Positions 11,321 to 23,100 of a DNA stretch of 64,000 bases are shown piece by piece. Made by a program: the position numbers and the translations under genes. The notes under the pieces are model-generated. The model saw only the letters and a program-made list of their open reading frames with translations. It searched no databases and was not told the DNA's origin. Origin of the DNA: Portulaca oleracea (Eukaryota > Streptophyta > Magnoliopsida > Caryophyllales > Portulacaceae); contig CM055871.1 in NCBI GenBank assembly GCA_029582165.1, positions 5,897,501 through 5,961,500 of the forward strand. Reading direction: 5' to 3'. Position 1 is the first letter of the stretch; each line of letters starts with the position of its first letter.

Positions 11321-11595
11321 AGGCCTGTTCTTTTATGCGGTTGACAGCAATGACAGGTTGCGGTACGGTGGGACGACCGTAACTTTTCATATTCCACCAC
11401 AACCCATCATAATCTACTAAAATCAACCACAAACTCACCACAATCTATTTTTTTAATTTAATTTATCTTTTTATTAAAAGTTAAACTTTCTATATTCCAC
11501 CATAACCCACCATAACCCATCACAATTTTTCTCAACCCACCACAATTCACCACATTTCCTCCACACCGCAGCCAACCGTATAAAATAATGGGCCT
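11321..11595. mobile_element. MITE, family with GGCC-GTTCTTTTATGCGG ends
   Basis: Starts aggcctgttcttttatgcgg and ends ccgtataaaataatgggcct, in inverted orientation, with internal ccaccataaccc/accacaa repeats. Same family design as 8220 and 12081. Confidence 0.7.
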
Positions 11596-12080
11596 TAAAT
11601 CATAACAATATTTATATTGAATTATTCACAAGATAAGGAGGGACATTCATAATTAATATTTCATGTTAAAGTCGTATTCAACAAGAGTGTTTAATATTTT
11701 CGGTAAATTAAAATTTTTGTTGAACAAATATTGATAATTGGTAAATACTGTAGTGTTGTTTCAATTATCATTTAGTACTATTTTAAATAGCGTTTCTGAA
11801 ATTCTAATGAAGCTAACATTTACTGTATGGGGTAGTATTTCATTTTTTTGCCCAAAAAAATTACTTTGATTATTGTATCTTTGCAAAGGATCCAAAATCT
11901 TTTATGTCAATAGATATATATACTCACTCAACAACTAATTTTACCAATCAACTCCCTCGGCCACTATATCCATGGAACACATTATCTTCAAAAACTTATC
12001 TAAACAACTATCCAATGATCTCTAAATTAGAACAACTTACTACTCTACAATTTAAACCAATATTCACTATCTAAACTATT
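11596..12080. other. AT-rich intergenic DNA, no gene seen
   Basis: No supported open frame or element ends. Confidence 0.6.
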
Positions 12081-12339
12081 GTGGCCCTGTTTTTTTTTCT
12101 GCGGTTGGCAAATTGCGGTGCCACAGTCTACCGCAATTTACCACAACCCACCACATTTTACCGCAAATCATTACTTTTCTCTCTCCTCACTTTTCTCCTC
12201 TACTTTTTACATTCTCTCTTCTCACCTATCCCACATACCAATAACCTACCTGGCTATCACAATTTCACCACACCCCACCATAATTCCACCACACCTCACC
12301 ACACCATTCCGCAAAATACCGCATAAAAGAACGTGGCCT
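12081..12339. mobile_element. MITE, family with GGCC-GTTCTTTTATGCGG ends
   Basis: Left end gtggccctgttttttttt...gcggttgg; right end taccgcataaaagaacgtggcc. The interior is rich in ccaccac and accgcaa words. Open frames across it reflect composition only. Confidence 0.7.
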
Positions 12340-12342
12340 ATA

Positions 12343-13072
12343 TATGATATAATTTACGCACAACTTCACCCAGCCTTCCATCTTAGTATTAGAGGATATC
12401 AGATGCCATTAATATCTTTTAATGTAATCCTTTAATATATCTTCTAATATTCTCTAATACCCTCTAATACTTAGTTACAACAGACAAATCAAAAACACAA
12501 AGAGAAGGAACATTAAAGAATGGAGACAGCTAGGGAAGAATTGGTGGGTGAATCGCCTTTTAATTGAAGAACATTGATGGTATCCTCTCAACACAGATAT
12601 TACCTTGATGCCATGATCAAAATGGAAAGATACATAGCACAACACATCCACATCTATCACTGTCACTAGTACGTACGCTGCCTGAATAATATCTTACCTT
12701 GCTGATTTTAGTAGGTTTTGCTTAAAACTTAAAAGTGTCTTATCTTACATATATTGTAACTTGTAAGACGTGCATTCTTATTTTTTAGGTTGATTTTTAT
12801 ATAATAAATAAAATAAGGCTAATTAATAATTTGTTGGGATAACTTCAATTAATAAAGTTTATACTTTAATAAATGAGTAGGTATATTCCCATAAAAAAAA
12901 AATCATTTTAGTGTAATTTATTAGTCATAACAAGAGAAATCTATATTTTATTCTATTTGTGATTTGTTGTAATAATTTTTACAACCCCGATATTTAATTT
13001 GGAGAATTATTTTTATCTTACTTGACCTTGAGTGATATAGGTTGATTATGTTATAAACTGGCAAAGTGTGAG
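12343..13072. other. AT-rich intergenic DNA, no gene seen
   Basis: Short tandem ctctaata / cttctaata words at 12425-12470. No supported gene. Confidence 0.55.
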
Positions 13073-13594
13073 AGGTAAAATCCTCTTTTCTTTTTCTCTC
13101 TAGAAAACCCTAGTCTCCTTTTTTTTTCTTTTTCTCTCTAGAAAACTCTAGCCTCCATTTCTTTGGAGGGGCTGCTATCGATTTTTTTTGTCATGGTAAG
13201 CCCCAATTTAATTGATTTCTACCCCAATTATTAGTTTGGTTTTACGTTTACGCAAAAAAAGTTAGTCTCTTCTTTTGTAAGAATTTTTTTGTACCCTTAT
13301 TTAGGGTTTTTAGTCTGTTTCTAGAATTTTTGTTCAGTTGGTGTGGTCTAATACGTTGGATGAAGATCGACTTTCAAATCGCTATAGCACGGGTTGTGAG
13401 GTTCTCCATCAATGGTAAAGATGCAGAGTCATCGAAGAAATCGGAGCCGAACGTCAGTCAGATTAGTATTAGTTATTTGAAAGTTGAATTTCATATCTAT
13501 GTTTTAGATCTACAATTGTCCAATCACGATTTTCATTGTAAGTACCGTATGGCTTGCTATTAATGAAATCATTATGTTTGGTCTCAAAAAAAAA
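13073..13594 (+). mobile_element. Retroposed (LINE-type) insertion with poly(A) and target duplication
   Basis: The segment begins in a CT-rich stretch (tctctctagaaaaccctag, occurring twice) and ends ttggtctcaaaaaaaaa. The 9-mer aaagtgtga occurs just before it (13064-13072) and again straddling the poly(A) end (13593-13601), as expected of target-primed reverse transcription. A 77-codon open frame at 13330-13563 has no recognised similarity. It is probably a non-autonomous or internally deleted plant L1-type LINE, alternatively a processed transcript. Confidence 0.5.
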
Positions 13595-13766
13595 GTGTGA
13601 TTGAAAAACAAATTAAAGAATATGATTTTGCCCCTATTTATGTAAGCGAAATGTGATTCTACCTAATAAAGGAGAGATTCTTGCTGTAAATAGACTTCTC
13701 ATAATTAACTATATATATAGATCGTCTAGGCTCTTAGTTGGGCAAGCCATTCCATTTATTTTTACA
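13595..13766 (+). repeat. Left (5') LTR of Copia A
   Basis: Matches 32480-32627 over its last ~110 bases and ends ttttaca. It is followed by a degraded tRNA-iMet primer binding site (tgtatcaagagc, 13767-13778). The 5' boundary is uncertain because the first part has diverged and abuts the retroposed insertion. Confidence 0.6.
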
Positions 13767-14109
13767 TGTATCAAGAGCATAGGTTTTCCTCTCTTAATTT
13801 TCATATTTTTCAATTTTTCTTTTCTTTTTCACAAAAAAAAAAAGAAAAACAAAAAATGGCAAATCAAATCAAAAACTATCGGCCTTCTACTTCAACTATT
13901 GTTGTCCACCCTTCGCTAGTGTCTCTCCGTCTATTGTATCTCCCCTTTTGGTGTCCCCTGTCTCCTCCTCTATCTCTCCAGGCTTGACAACATTGTCCCC
14001 GCTTCCTCCTCTTTGGTGTCCTCCCCTCCTGAGCCTCTTGTCTTTTCCCCTTCCCTTAGTTCTATCTCATCTACTAGTGTTCCATCCTCTATTGTGTTAG
14101 TCTAATGCT

Positions 14110-14565
14110 CATCCTATGCAAACTAGATCCAAAGCATGTATTTTCAAACTCAAACATATCTTGTCCTTGATAGCTGGTTGTTATGAGGTGGAACTTTCTT
14201 CTTTCAAAGAAGCAATATATAATCCTAAGTGGGAAACAAATATGTCTGTTTATTTGAGGCCCTAATTTCTAATGATATATGGGAACTAGTTTCGCCTTCA
14301 CCATGACGTAATCTCACAGCCAATAAGTGGGTTTGTAAGATTGAGTATAACTCGGATGGGTCTGTTGAACGTTACAAGGCTAGACTTGAGGCTGTAGGAA
14401 ATCATCAGCAAGCAGCTATTGCTTTCATGAAACCTTCTCTCCTGTTGTTCGTCCTACCACTATCTGCCTTGTTCTTTCTATATGTTCTCGTATCTTGTAA
14501 GTTGCATGTTCATCAACTTGATGTCAATAACGCTTTTCTTCATGGCTTTCTGAACCATAACAGGC
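14110..14565 (+). pseudogene. Copia A reverse transcriptase, N-terminal half (decayed)
   Basis: Reading across frames one finds MQT/TRSKA near 14120, a KWV-type motif near 14325 and [11 protein letters not shown] at about 14514-14545. That order is the linker and first RT blocks of plant Copia elements. Several stops and frameshifts interrupt it. The sequence leaves the RT family immediately after LHGFLN. Confidence 0.75.
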
Positions 14566-15607
14566 TAGGGTACCGGTGCGAGCTTCAAGATCCATGGTCA
14601 CAAGCCTTCTCGCACCCCCTTTGTAAAACACGAACAAAACCACTTCAAGGCCGAGAGTGGAGTCCATTTTAAGGTGGACCTGGGACCTTGGAGGCATGAT
14701 GTGATCGGTGTTGGGTGTGGCGCACAGAACAAGTGGGACCCTGGACCATGGGGGTGAAGCTATAAATCATCATCGGGGTCTACTTTGGGCCTTTGAAGGG
14801 GCTCGGAAATCTTTCGGCAAGAATAAGCAAGATAGGTCAACCTGGAAAGATGAAATAGACATGCCTTCACTCTTTCGATCATATCTCCTTCAATGCAATT
14901 TTGATGGATTTAAAATTTCTAGAACATAAAGTAGACACCGAGAGATTTCTATCGATTTATTATGGGCCCAAAATGGAGTTCAGACAAAGAAGTTATGCGC
15001 GTTGTAAGTTCAGTAAAAAATATGTCCAAAAGGCAGTAACGACCGCGACGACAAGGGTCACGACCACGACATCATCCCCTAACCTCGTTTTTTATAGATG
15101 CCTATGTCAAAACTATGACCTCAAGTGTCACAGCCGTGACGTCATGTGTCACGCCCGTGACGTCCTAGGTAGGGATGACAATGGGTAGGATCTGGGTAGG
15201 GTCTAGTTGAACTCAGACTCGGACTCGACAAATTCTTTTGGACCCATATCTGCCCCGAGAGCCGGTGGGTCCCAAAAACTTGGACCTAAACCCAAACTCG
15301 TCGGGGCCGCGAGTCCAACACTTTTATGTATTTTTTGTACTAGATTTATCAATTTTTCGGGTTCATTTTATACGTGTGCAATTGTATAATAATAGCTATT
15401 TTATTTAAATACACATATTTTCAACACAATAAAAATATCTAGTTCAACGTACAAGGCTATGAACAAAATTCAAGATAAAAATATTACAAAAATCATCTAC
15501 ACATCAACTCTAAGAATGCAACTATACAACTTAAAATACAAAAAAAAAAGGGAAATTGGATTCTAATAATACAAACTTTTGGCCATATAAGACTTAATAA
15601 TAGGAAC

Positions 15608-17216
15608 TTTTGATTTGGTAGTTAATAATACGAACTTTGATCCCCTGTTGCCCCCAATAGGACGCCACCGAGTTAAGTTGAACTTAACTCGGTGGCGATC
15701 TGATGTGGCAGCCGGAGGGGTTTGTTGACTTTACCATGTCATCAATGTTGACTAAAAAAAAGCTAGGTCAGCCTTTTTGTCCTATCTTTCCCTTTGTCTT
15801 TTTTCTCTTCTCCCTCTCTTATTCCTTCATTCAACATCAGAGCAGCCATCAGCCATGACTGACTCTCCCTCTTCTCTCTTTGTTCTTCTTCATATCCTTC
15901 TTCTCTTTGTTCTTCTTCATCCACTTCAGCCCTAGCCATGACTATGCTTCTTCATCCATTTCTGGGGTTGGTTGCCATGGTTGATGGTTGTTTCTTCCCC
16001 CACCCCCTCTTTTTTGTTTTCTGGATGAAAGCACTTGGAAATCTTCGCAGAAAAACAAACTCAATCAGACACGAACCATCAAATCATAGGCTTTCATAAC
16101 CATAAAACAAATCTGCAACTTCCACTTGAAATTCACAGGACAAAACCACATCTCATCAAACATGATTCATAACAAATATGAACACAAACCACCAAATTAT
16201 AAGCTTTCACACCCATAAAAACAAATCAGCATCATCTTCAACTCGAAATTCACTGGACAGAACCATCATCATCTTCTACATATGATTCACAACAAACATG
16301 GAAAAGCACACCAGAATCACATCTTTCCGAAAACGATTCACGAAAAAAGTTGCGTACGAGCATATCGAAAGGCCAAGTGAAATTCAAAAAAAGAAGGCAT
16401 CGTAGAATCCGTCGGCTATGGCTGAAGTGGATGGCCGAAGTGGAAGAGATTGTAGATTTCATCGACTATGGCTGAAGTGGATGAAGAAGAGATCGTAGAT
16501 TCCATCGGTTATGGCCTATTCAAGAACAAATACTAATAGCCATGGTACCCAAATTGTTCACCAAATCTGGAGGATTACAGCCACAATACTTAGATTAGGT
16601 TTGAAAAGCCTCTCAAATCCATACTTCTGCCATTATTCTCCTAAGATTTCTTCTCAAATTTTGGTGGGGTTTGTTCTTCTTGTTCGTTGTTGTTCTTGTT
16701 CATTGTTGTTCTTCCTCGGATCTTGTTGGTGAGGATGAGGTCGTTGTCCTTGTCAGAGAGGGAGATGTAGGTGGAGTTTCTGGAGTCGGAGAATTGGAGG
16801 AGGAAGCCATGGTTGGGCCAGAGGTCGTCGCCGCCGGAGGAGGAGGAGGGGGAGAGGGAGGAGGATTTTGACGACCTGGAGGAGAGGGGAGCGATTTTCG
16901 TACGGCGACCTTGGCGAAGGAGTTGATGGATTGGAGGAGCTTAAGGAGGAATGGAGTGAGAGTCTGCCATTGACGATGAGGCTTGAAGCTGAAGATGATT
17001 CAGATGTGTTGAAGACAGGTTTTCGAAACCAAAAAAAAAAAACATAATAAGGCTGACCTGGCATTTTTTTAAGTCAACGCTGCTCACATGGCAAAGTCAA
17101 CAAACCCCTCCGGTTGCCACATCAGATTGCCACTGAATTAAGTTGAACTTAACTCACTGGCGTACTATTGGAGGCAACAGGGGGTCAAAGTCCGTATTAT
17201 TAATCACCAAATCAAA

Positions 17217-17219
<3 letters not shown>
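15608..17219. mobile_element. Mutator-like foldback element carrying a gene fragment
   Basis: Arms of about 150 bp at 15608-15755 and 17070-17219 are inverted copies: cttttgatttggt, the ttgaacttaactc block and gaggggtttgttgact occur in both. The right tip runs into an AT repeat (17219-17246). The 1.3-kb interior includes CT-rich sequence and, on the minus strand, a host-gene fragment. Long inverted repeats around a captured gene piece are typical of Pack-MULEs. No transposase was seen. Confidence 0.75.
16719..16970 (-). pseudogene. Captured fragment of a DUF936-family gene
   Basis: On the minus strand an ATG at 16970 is followed, after a one-base slip, by a frame reading [19 protein letters not shown]. 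Another slip gives [10 protein letters not shown], then [20 protein letters not shown] and [19 protein letters not shown] ending near 16719. The order (L-TP-LLKLLQ, then R-LLQVV-I, then GF-L-VSDS-STYVSL-DLIL-NKI) matches my recollection of the N-terminus of plant DUF936 proteins, whose function is poorly known. At least two frameshifts break it, and similarity stops after NKI, perhaps at the original exon end. It sits inside the foldback element, so it is a transduplicated gene piece, not a working gene. Confidence 0.65.

Positions 17220-17246
<27 letters not shown>
17219..17246. repeat. (AT)n microsatellite
   Basis: Fourteen AT units at the right tip of the foldback element. Confidence 0.95.
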
Positions 17247-17251
<5 letters not shown>

Positions 17252-17310
17252 GATGGGTCCATGGGTCGGGACCCGCCAAATTTGTCAGTGTCCCAGACCC
17301 AAACCGAACC

Positions 17311-18741
17311 TGTAGACACCCAAAAAGTGTCATTGTAATATTGTAATTTTTTTATTTCCAGTATTTCTAGTTTTATTATTTTTAATGTAGGTAAAATGCC
17401 AATTATGTTTGAAATGTAAAAATGAGAGAAAAACACCACAAAATTTCACAAAATAGCCCGAAAATGTGCCCAAAATAAGCCCCGCACACTCGAGGCGCGC
17501 GTAACCCGAGCAGTCGGGCGCTAGGCGGGTCTGCACGCGGCCCATTACCCGCCTGGGCGCCAGATGGGTCGCCGCTCACGCCGCTTACCCGGATCCATAT
17601 CCTCGGGTCGGCGTGCGTAAGTAAGCCGCCTCGAAACGCGCGTCGACAGCCCGCCAAAGAGCTAATTATAGTTTATTTGCTTTTTTTAGAGGATTTGCTA
17701 TTTTTAGCTTTCTAAACCTAATCTTCCCTCACTCACCTACCTTATAAATACCAACAATTCATTCTGTTTTTCACACCGAAACCACCTGGGAGTATTGACA
17801 CTAGGTGGATTTCCCTTCTTCTCTCCCCCTCTCATTTGCATACATGCATTCTGGAATTTTAATTTTCGCATTTTCATTTTTGTTATTATGTTCTTGTAAT
17901 CACCCATAATATCGTAATGCTGACATTAATGTTGGTTATGATTAATCTAAATCTGATTACTTGAAAGAATAACTTTAATTCCTTCTTTGTTCATATGTAT
18001 TTTTGTTTATCATTTTCATTTATTTATCGCATTCTTTTTATTATCGCATTTAATTTCGCATGCATTTAAATAACATCAATTAATCTAATTAATTCTCCCC
18101 TTCTACTCTTTTCTTTAATAAACTGATCCAATAGAGTCTGTTCTTTGAACGGGCGGATTCGAAGGTTTTCACTTTCAAATTCGTAACCTTACCCCCGGGT
18201 CCGAATCTCATGGTTCGCGGTTACGCGGAGTCAAAAAAATTTGAGTTTATTAATTCTCTTAAAAATTAATTGGTGGCTCCAAAAAAATAAATTTGATTCG
18301 CTAAATGTTAAATTTTATTCGAATTTTAAAATTTATTTATTTCCTGAAATAATTTGAATGCCGAAAATCGAAAATTGGTGGCCTCGGTCCAACATCCGGC
18401 ACCCCGTGCGGGTCTGCACGGCTGTTGGAGCATCCAGGCGTCCGGGAAGGCCCAGGGTCACAGCCCAGGGCGCCAGGCAGATCAGCATGGCGCCTGGGTC
18501 AATGACCCGGGTAATTCTCAAACTGCCTCGGTTTCTGTGCTAATTATTTCTGATTTTTCTGATTTTATTATTTATTTAAGGCAGATTGTAAATTTTAATG
18601 TTCATAATAAAAATCAAACATTTCATGTGAATATTTTTAATGTGTAAGAATTCAATCAAATCCCTTAAAGACTAGAGACCTCTTTCGACTCGCCATACAC
18701 CACGTAGGGCACCATTGTAAGGTTTTTTACCGGGTCCTACA
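17311..18741 (+). repeat. 5' LTR of element E (1431 bp)
   Basis: TG...CA ends (tgtagacaccc ... gggtcctaca). A TATAAATA promoter motif lies at 17742-17750 and is matched in the 3' LTR. A GC-rich patch (17480-17650) and a second one (18370-18510) contrast with the AT-rich remainder. Confidence 0.9.
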
Positions 18742-18743
18742 AA

Positions 18744-18760
18744 TGGCGACTCCACTGGGA
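18744..18760 (+). promoter_or_regulatory. Primer binding site of element E
   Basis: tggcgactccactggga starts 2 bp after the 5' LTR. It resembles the tRNA-Arg-complementary site described for Ogre/Tat Ty3-Gypsy elements. Confidence 0.7.
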
Positions 18761-19830
18761 ACTTACTTTAAGAGGGTAAAACTTGAAAAATCAGTTTCTT
18801 AAACATTTGAGTAGAAGGGAGAAATTAATTCTTTTAACTTTTGTTATTTAATTAGGCATCAAACATACGGGCCTACATCACGATTTCTTTGATAAATCGC
18901 GATGAACTCAAGGGCATCGTTTAGGATCAACCCAATTTTTCATTTCGGGCAAAGTTTACTTCCGACTTATAAAGAAATGAACTGCACGTTTCAAGAAGAT
19001 CGCAAGTTACTTTCCCACTCATGAAGCGCTCCAAAATTTTTGGGATTATGAATTTACATTTCCCCTTTATTTTGCGAGAAACACACGGGTCACATTACTA
19101 TGAACTCCATAGAATTTGTGGCACGTGAGAGACATGAGTATGTTTGTCCTTTACAAACCTGACCTTAAACATTGAATGTAGTTACATGGCTTAAGCGCAT
19201 CCCTCGTTTGTATGCTATGTGCATTTCTTTCTTTTTTCTTTTTCTTTTCTTCAAAAAATTAACGTGCAAATTATGTGCTAATTGTGCATTCCATCGTAGA
19301 ATAAGTCGGTCCATACTTGCATTTCTCTCAAATATTACTTTAGTTTGGATAATATTCAAACGAGATTAAAGTAGGCCCAAAAGGTCTCTCTTAGGCCCAA
19401 GTCAGAGAGGTTTTGACTAAGCTTGAGATTCAAGTTTGACTTTACTCAACCCTAAATAATGTTTGATCCCTAAGGTATCCATCCGGTCGTTAACTAAATT
19501 TGAGTCCATGTTGACTCGATTTTGTGATGACTTGATGGATACCTCTCCTCTTCATGTACATAACATCATCCTAGGGTAAGAGTCCTCATGCAAGCCTAAT
19601 AGTGGGCCAGTCCATACAAAAAAACAAAAAAAAAAAAAAACATCATTCATCATGTAGGCATTGTTTGCATTAGGTTGTCCCATATAAGTCACTAGGTCTT
19701 TGGGTAGGTCAACGTCGGGGTTAATTTTGAGGTTTATGGTTTCCATACAGGCAGAATAGGGATTCGCTGACCAATCTTATACTTGGAGTAAACAAGTCTC
19801 GGAGTTGCTTTCTTCACATCGCTGTCTCTA
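18761..19830 (+). other. 5' untranslated leader of element E
   Basis: About 1.1 kb between the primer site and the gag-like frame. There is no convincing open frame; an A18 tract lies at 19623-19640. Confidence 0.55.
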
Positions 19831-20171
19831 ATGGCCTCCAACGGGATACCCAGCAACAACGAGCTTATTCCCTTCATTACCCAACATTTGGCTGAAATTT
19901 CACAGCAAATGCAAGGCATAACTACTGAAAATGATAGGAAGATAGATGAAATCATCCATACATTGGCAAGGATGAATGATGAGTTGAACCTTCCTGATGA
20001 AGATGAAAGCAACAATCATCATAGTGAAATAGCAAGTATGCATGAAACAGAAAGAGAGATCTCTATGTGTAAAACCCTGAGTTTTGGGTATATCCACGGT
20101 TAGTTCCGATTGGCAGATCGTTGGTTTGAGTTTAAGTTTCGAGGACGAAACTTCTTTTAAGGGGGTAATGA

Positions 20172-23100
20172 TGTAAAACCCCGGAAAATTCGATTATAGT
20201 TGTCGTTACGTCGTTAGTGTATTTTACGTTCGTTAATTATTTTTGTGTTTAAATGGTTAACACTTGAGCTCGTAGGACCGTCGTGGGATAATCAAGGGTA
20301 ATATAGTCTTTTCTACGTGCATGGATATGCATGAGAATAGGGGTATTTTGGTAAATTACATGTTAATAATTGATGAAATGCGTCTATTTATTTAGTTAAG
20401 TACGTGACTATTTTTGGTATTAATATTATAATTATTTTCAGAAAAAAAAGGTATATATTCTTCTACTATTACTATTAATAGCTGTTCCTATTTTACTGAT
20501 TTTGGTTAATTACGTTTAAGTATTATATACTAATTTCTATAACCTAAACTAATCCCAAGCCCTAACCTCTTCACGTCCCCCATCTCTTCCCCTCTCTATC
20601 GTGCTACACCCTAACTGCCGCATCCCCCACCACCTGCAACCATCACCGTTGTCGCCGAAAACCACCTGGGCATTACCGCTGTGACCACCGCAAACCACTG
20701 CTGCAACCTTCCTTTGTTTTCTCTCTCATCCATCCTTCCCTTACCTTCTACCCGACGGCGCCGCAAACCGCCACGACGACCACCGCTGAAGGGTTTGTCG
20801 ACGTCGCTGCCAATCCCGGGCACCAGGCGATCACCGAGCACCGTCGTCGCTCTTGCCGGAGGCTGTCGCACGCTGCCCAGTCGCGAAACCGTTGTACCGC
20901 TGCTGCTGTGCTATTTGTTTGCCTCGATTTCGGCCACCATTGCTGCTTCCCGACGACTACCCACCGCCCGACGACCGCCCAGACACCCTCTGCCACCGCC
21001 TACGTCACCGGAGCCCGATCGTCCGCCCGTCCTGCTGCTTGTCTTGCCCAGTACTGTACAGCCCTAAACCCTAAATCATTTTTGCATGTTTCCTTATTAA
21101 TGTTATTACTATTATTATGATTGTGGTTCTGGTTACTTATATGTTAATTACTACAATATGAGTTTATGCTAATTACATGCTTACGTTAATACCTTGTTTA
21201 GTTTCATTAAGTGTGAGTTTTGATATCAAAGTAAAATTTTGTTGATATTAAAAGTATGTGAATTATGGTGTCCTAGGTGATTTGTGATAGGTGACTTAGA
21301 TTAGTTTAGGGAAACATTAATTGAATAATCTGTAAGTTTATGTTATAGTAATGTGTGTTTATGTTTTTGTATTATGCGTGATACTCTATGACTATAATTT
21401 TATTACTAGTTGTTCATATGTAGGAAATACGATTTATGTTGTGTGTTGTGAATGAATTAGGTGTAGGGTTTGATTAGAGTTATTTCGTGAGAATAAATTT
21501 GTTATGCTTGTGTATAATATGAGTATTATTTCTGGTTATAAAGTTTATTAAAGTTGCATTTCTCAAATTTATTTTACAAAGCTTGAGTAAACTTTGAGAG
21601 TTCGGAGTTAAAAACATTAGTTTATAATTATTACTAAATTATACTTTTACAAAGGGTGTCTCCTAAGTCTTCTTAGTCGTTTTTGCAAATTAAATTCCGC
21701 TTGATAAATAAAGTCTTGATTTTTTTTATAGTAATCATTTTATTTTGAATTGTTATCGTGTGTTACCTTGTTATTAAGGAGGTTTATCGAATTCCTTATT
21801 TATTAAAAGTTTTTTTTTTGTCTTTATTTGGTAAAATAGTACCATGCTGGTTTCTTGGGTGTTTTAAAGTTTAGGGGTCCATGTTTCGTTTCTTTTATTT
21901 CGATTATTAGTATAAATTCTAAGTTTATGTGTTTGATTGAGAATTAATATGTTATCGTCGCAAATTTATGTTGGTATATGTGTAAATCGATCTTGGTTGT
22001 GCTATGAGGGTGTAAAGGGAAGTAGTGGACCCTAGTAGACTGGTTAGAATCTCAAATTGGAGTCCCGGGATAGTATGGCTAGAACTAGGATCGAAAATCC
22101 CGAAATAAAAACTCGGCCAGTTTGGACAGACTTTATGAGTCGTGCAATATCGATCACCATTTATTGTGTAGTTAATATTTAGCCTTACCTTTTGGTCTGG
22201 AAGTACCTTAGGATGTTAGCTTTCATAGAAATTTTGCGGATCGGGTTTTGGAGGTGTATATTCTGAGTTACGACCCAAATAGCGCACCTAGGTCAGAACT
22301 GGACATGTTTTATAGTTGGCTGTTTTTGAAGACCTTATGGTGTGTTTTAGGCCTCGAGGTAAACATAAGAGTTTTAGTAGACATCCCGAGGTTTCCAGAA
22401 AGTTTAAAACCAGACCCATAGGATGTCGGGAAGTCAAGTTATAGTCCATTCTATGTGCACATTACAATCTGTCCAGTGTTTTGTTTTAATAAATGTGTTT
22501 TATTATATGAATGTGATGTGTGGTTCAAACATGTTATTACTTGAATTATGGGAACCTTATAGTGTTCCTAGGGTGGCTTAGGTAGATGGAAGTGAATACT
22601 AACTCCGAGAGCACGTATTAATTTTAGAATTGATGCTATTTATAGACGCGATTTAGATCGACTCGTTTTAGTGAGCTCAAGTGTGTTCGTAGAAGTGAAA
22701 TGAAGATTGTCAGGTAATGTCTATGTCCTAAATCCCGCTGGGGTGCACTTTAATTGTTTTGTTTAGTTTTTAAGTTATTTTGCATTTTGCATCCCGAAGG
22801 GATTTTATGGTGAAAATTGACTGTCTGTTTTGGATGTCAAGTTATGTTCTTGAGTTGGAAAAATGTGGACAGTCGTTTATGTGTGATTTGGAAATGGTTT
22901 TGGAAATTTGGGATTGGACTGGATTGGACTGTTTTAGCTGGAAGGATATGTTATTATACCTGACTAATAATTCAAATGAGACGTAAATGCGGGTTCGGGC
23001 AACGTCCCATAGACCAGGATCTGTTCCTGCAGGGAGGTTGTCAAGAGATCGGGGGATGCCCTGATATGGTTGTGTGTTCGGGCAACGCCCCATAGACCAG

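Noticed and set aside
12079..12435. 118-codon His/Pro-rich plus-strand frame
   Set aside because: Open by composition of the MITE at 12081-12339 (ccaccac repeats).
18354..18647. Open frames in the GC-rich patch of LTR E (also 29347-29601 and 30303-30527)
   Set aside because: LTR sequence with no conserved protein. The frames differ between the two LTR copies.
20681..21067. Pro/Arg-rich 128-codon open frame
   Set aside because: Lies in a CCG/CGC-rich patch inside the LTR of relic F. Several frames are open at once, which is a composition effect.
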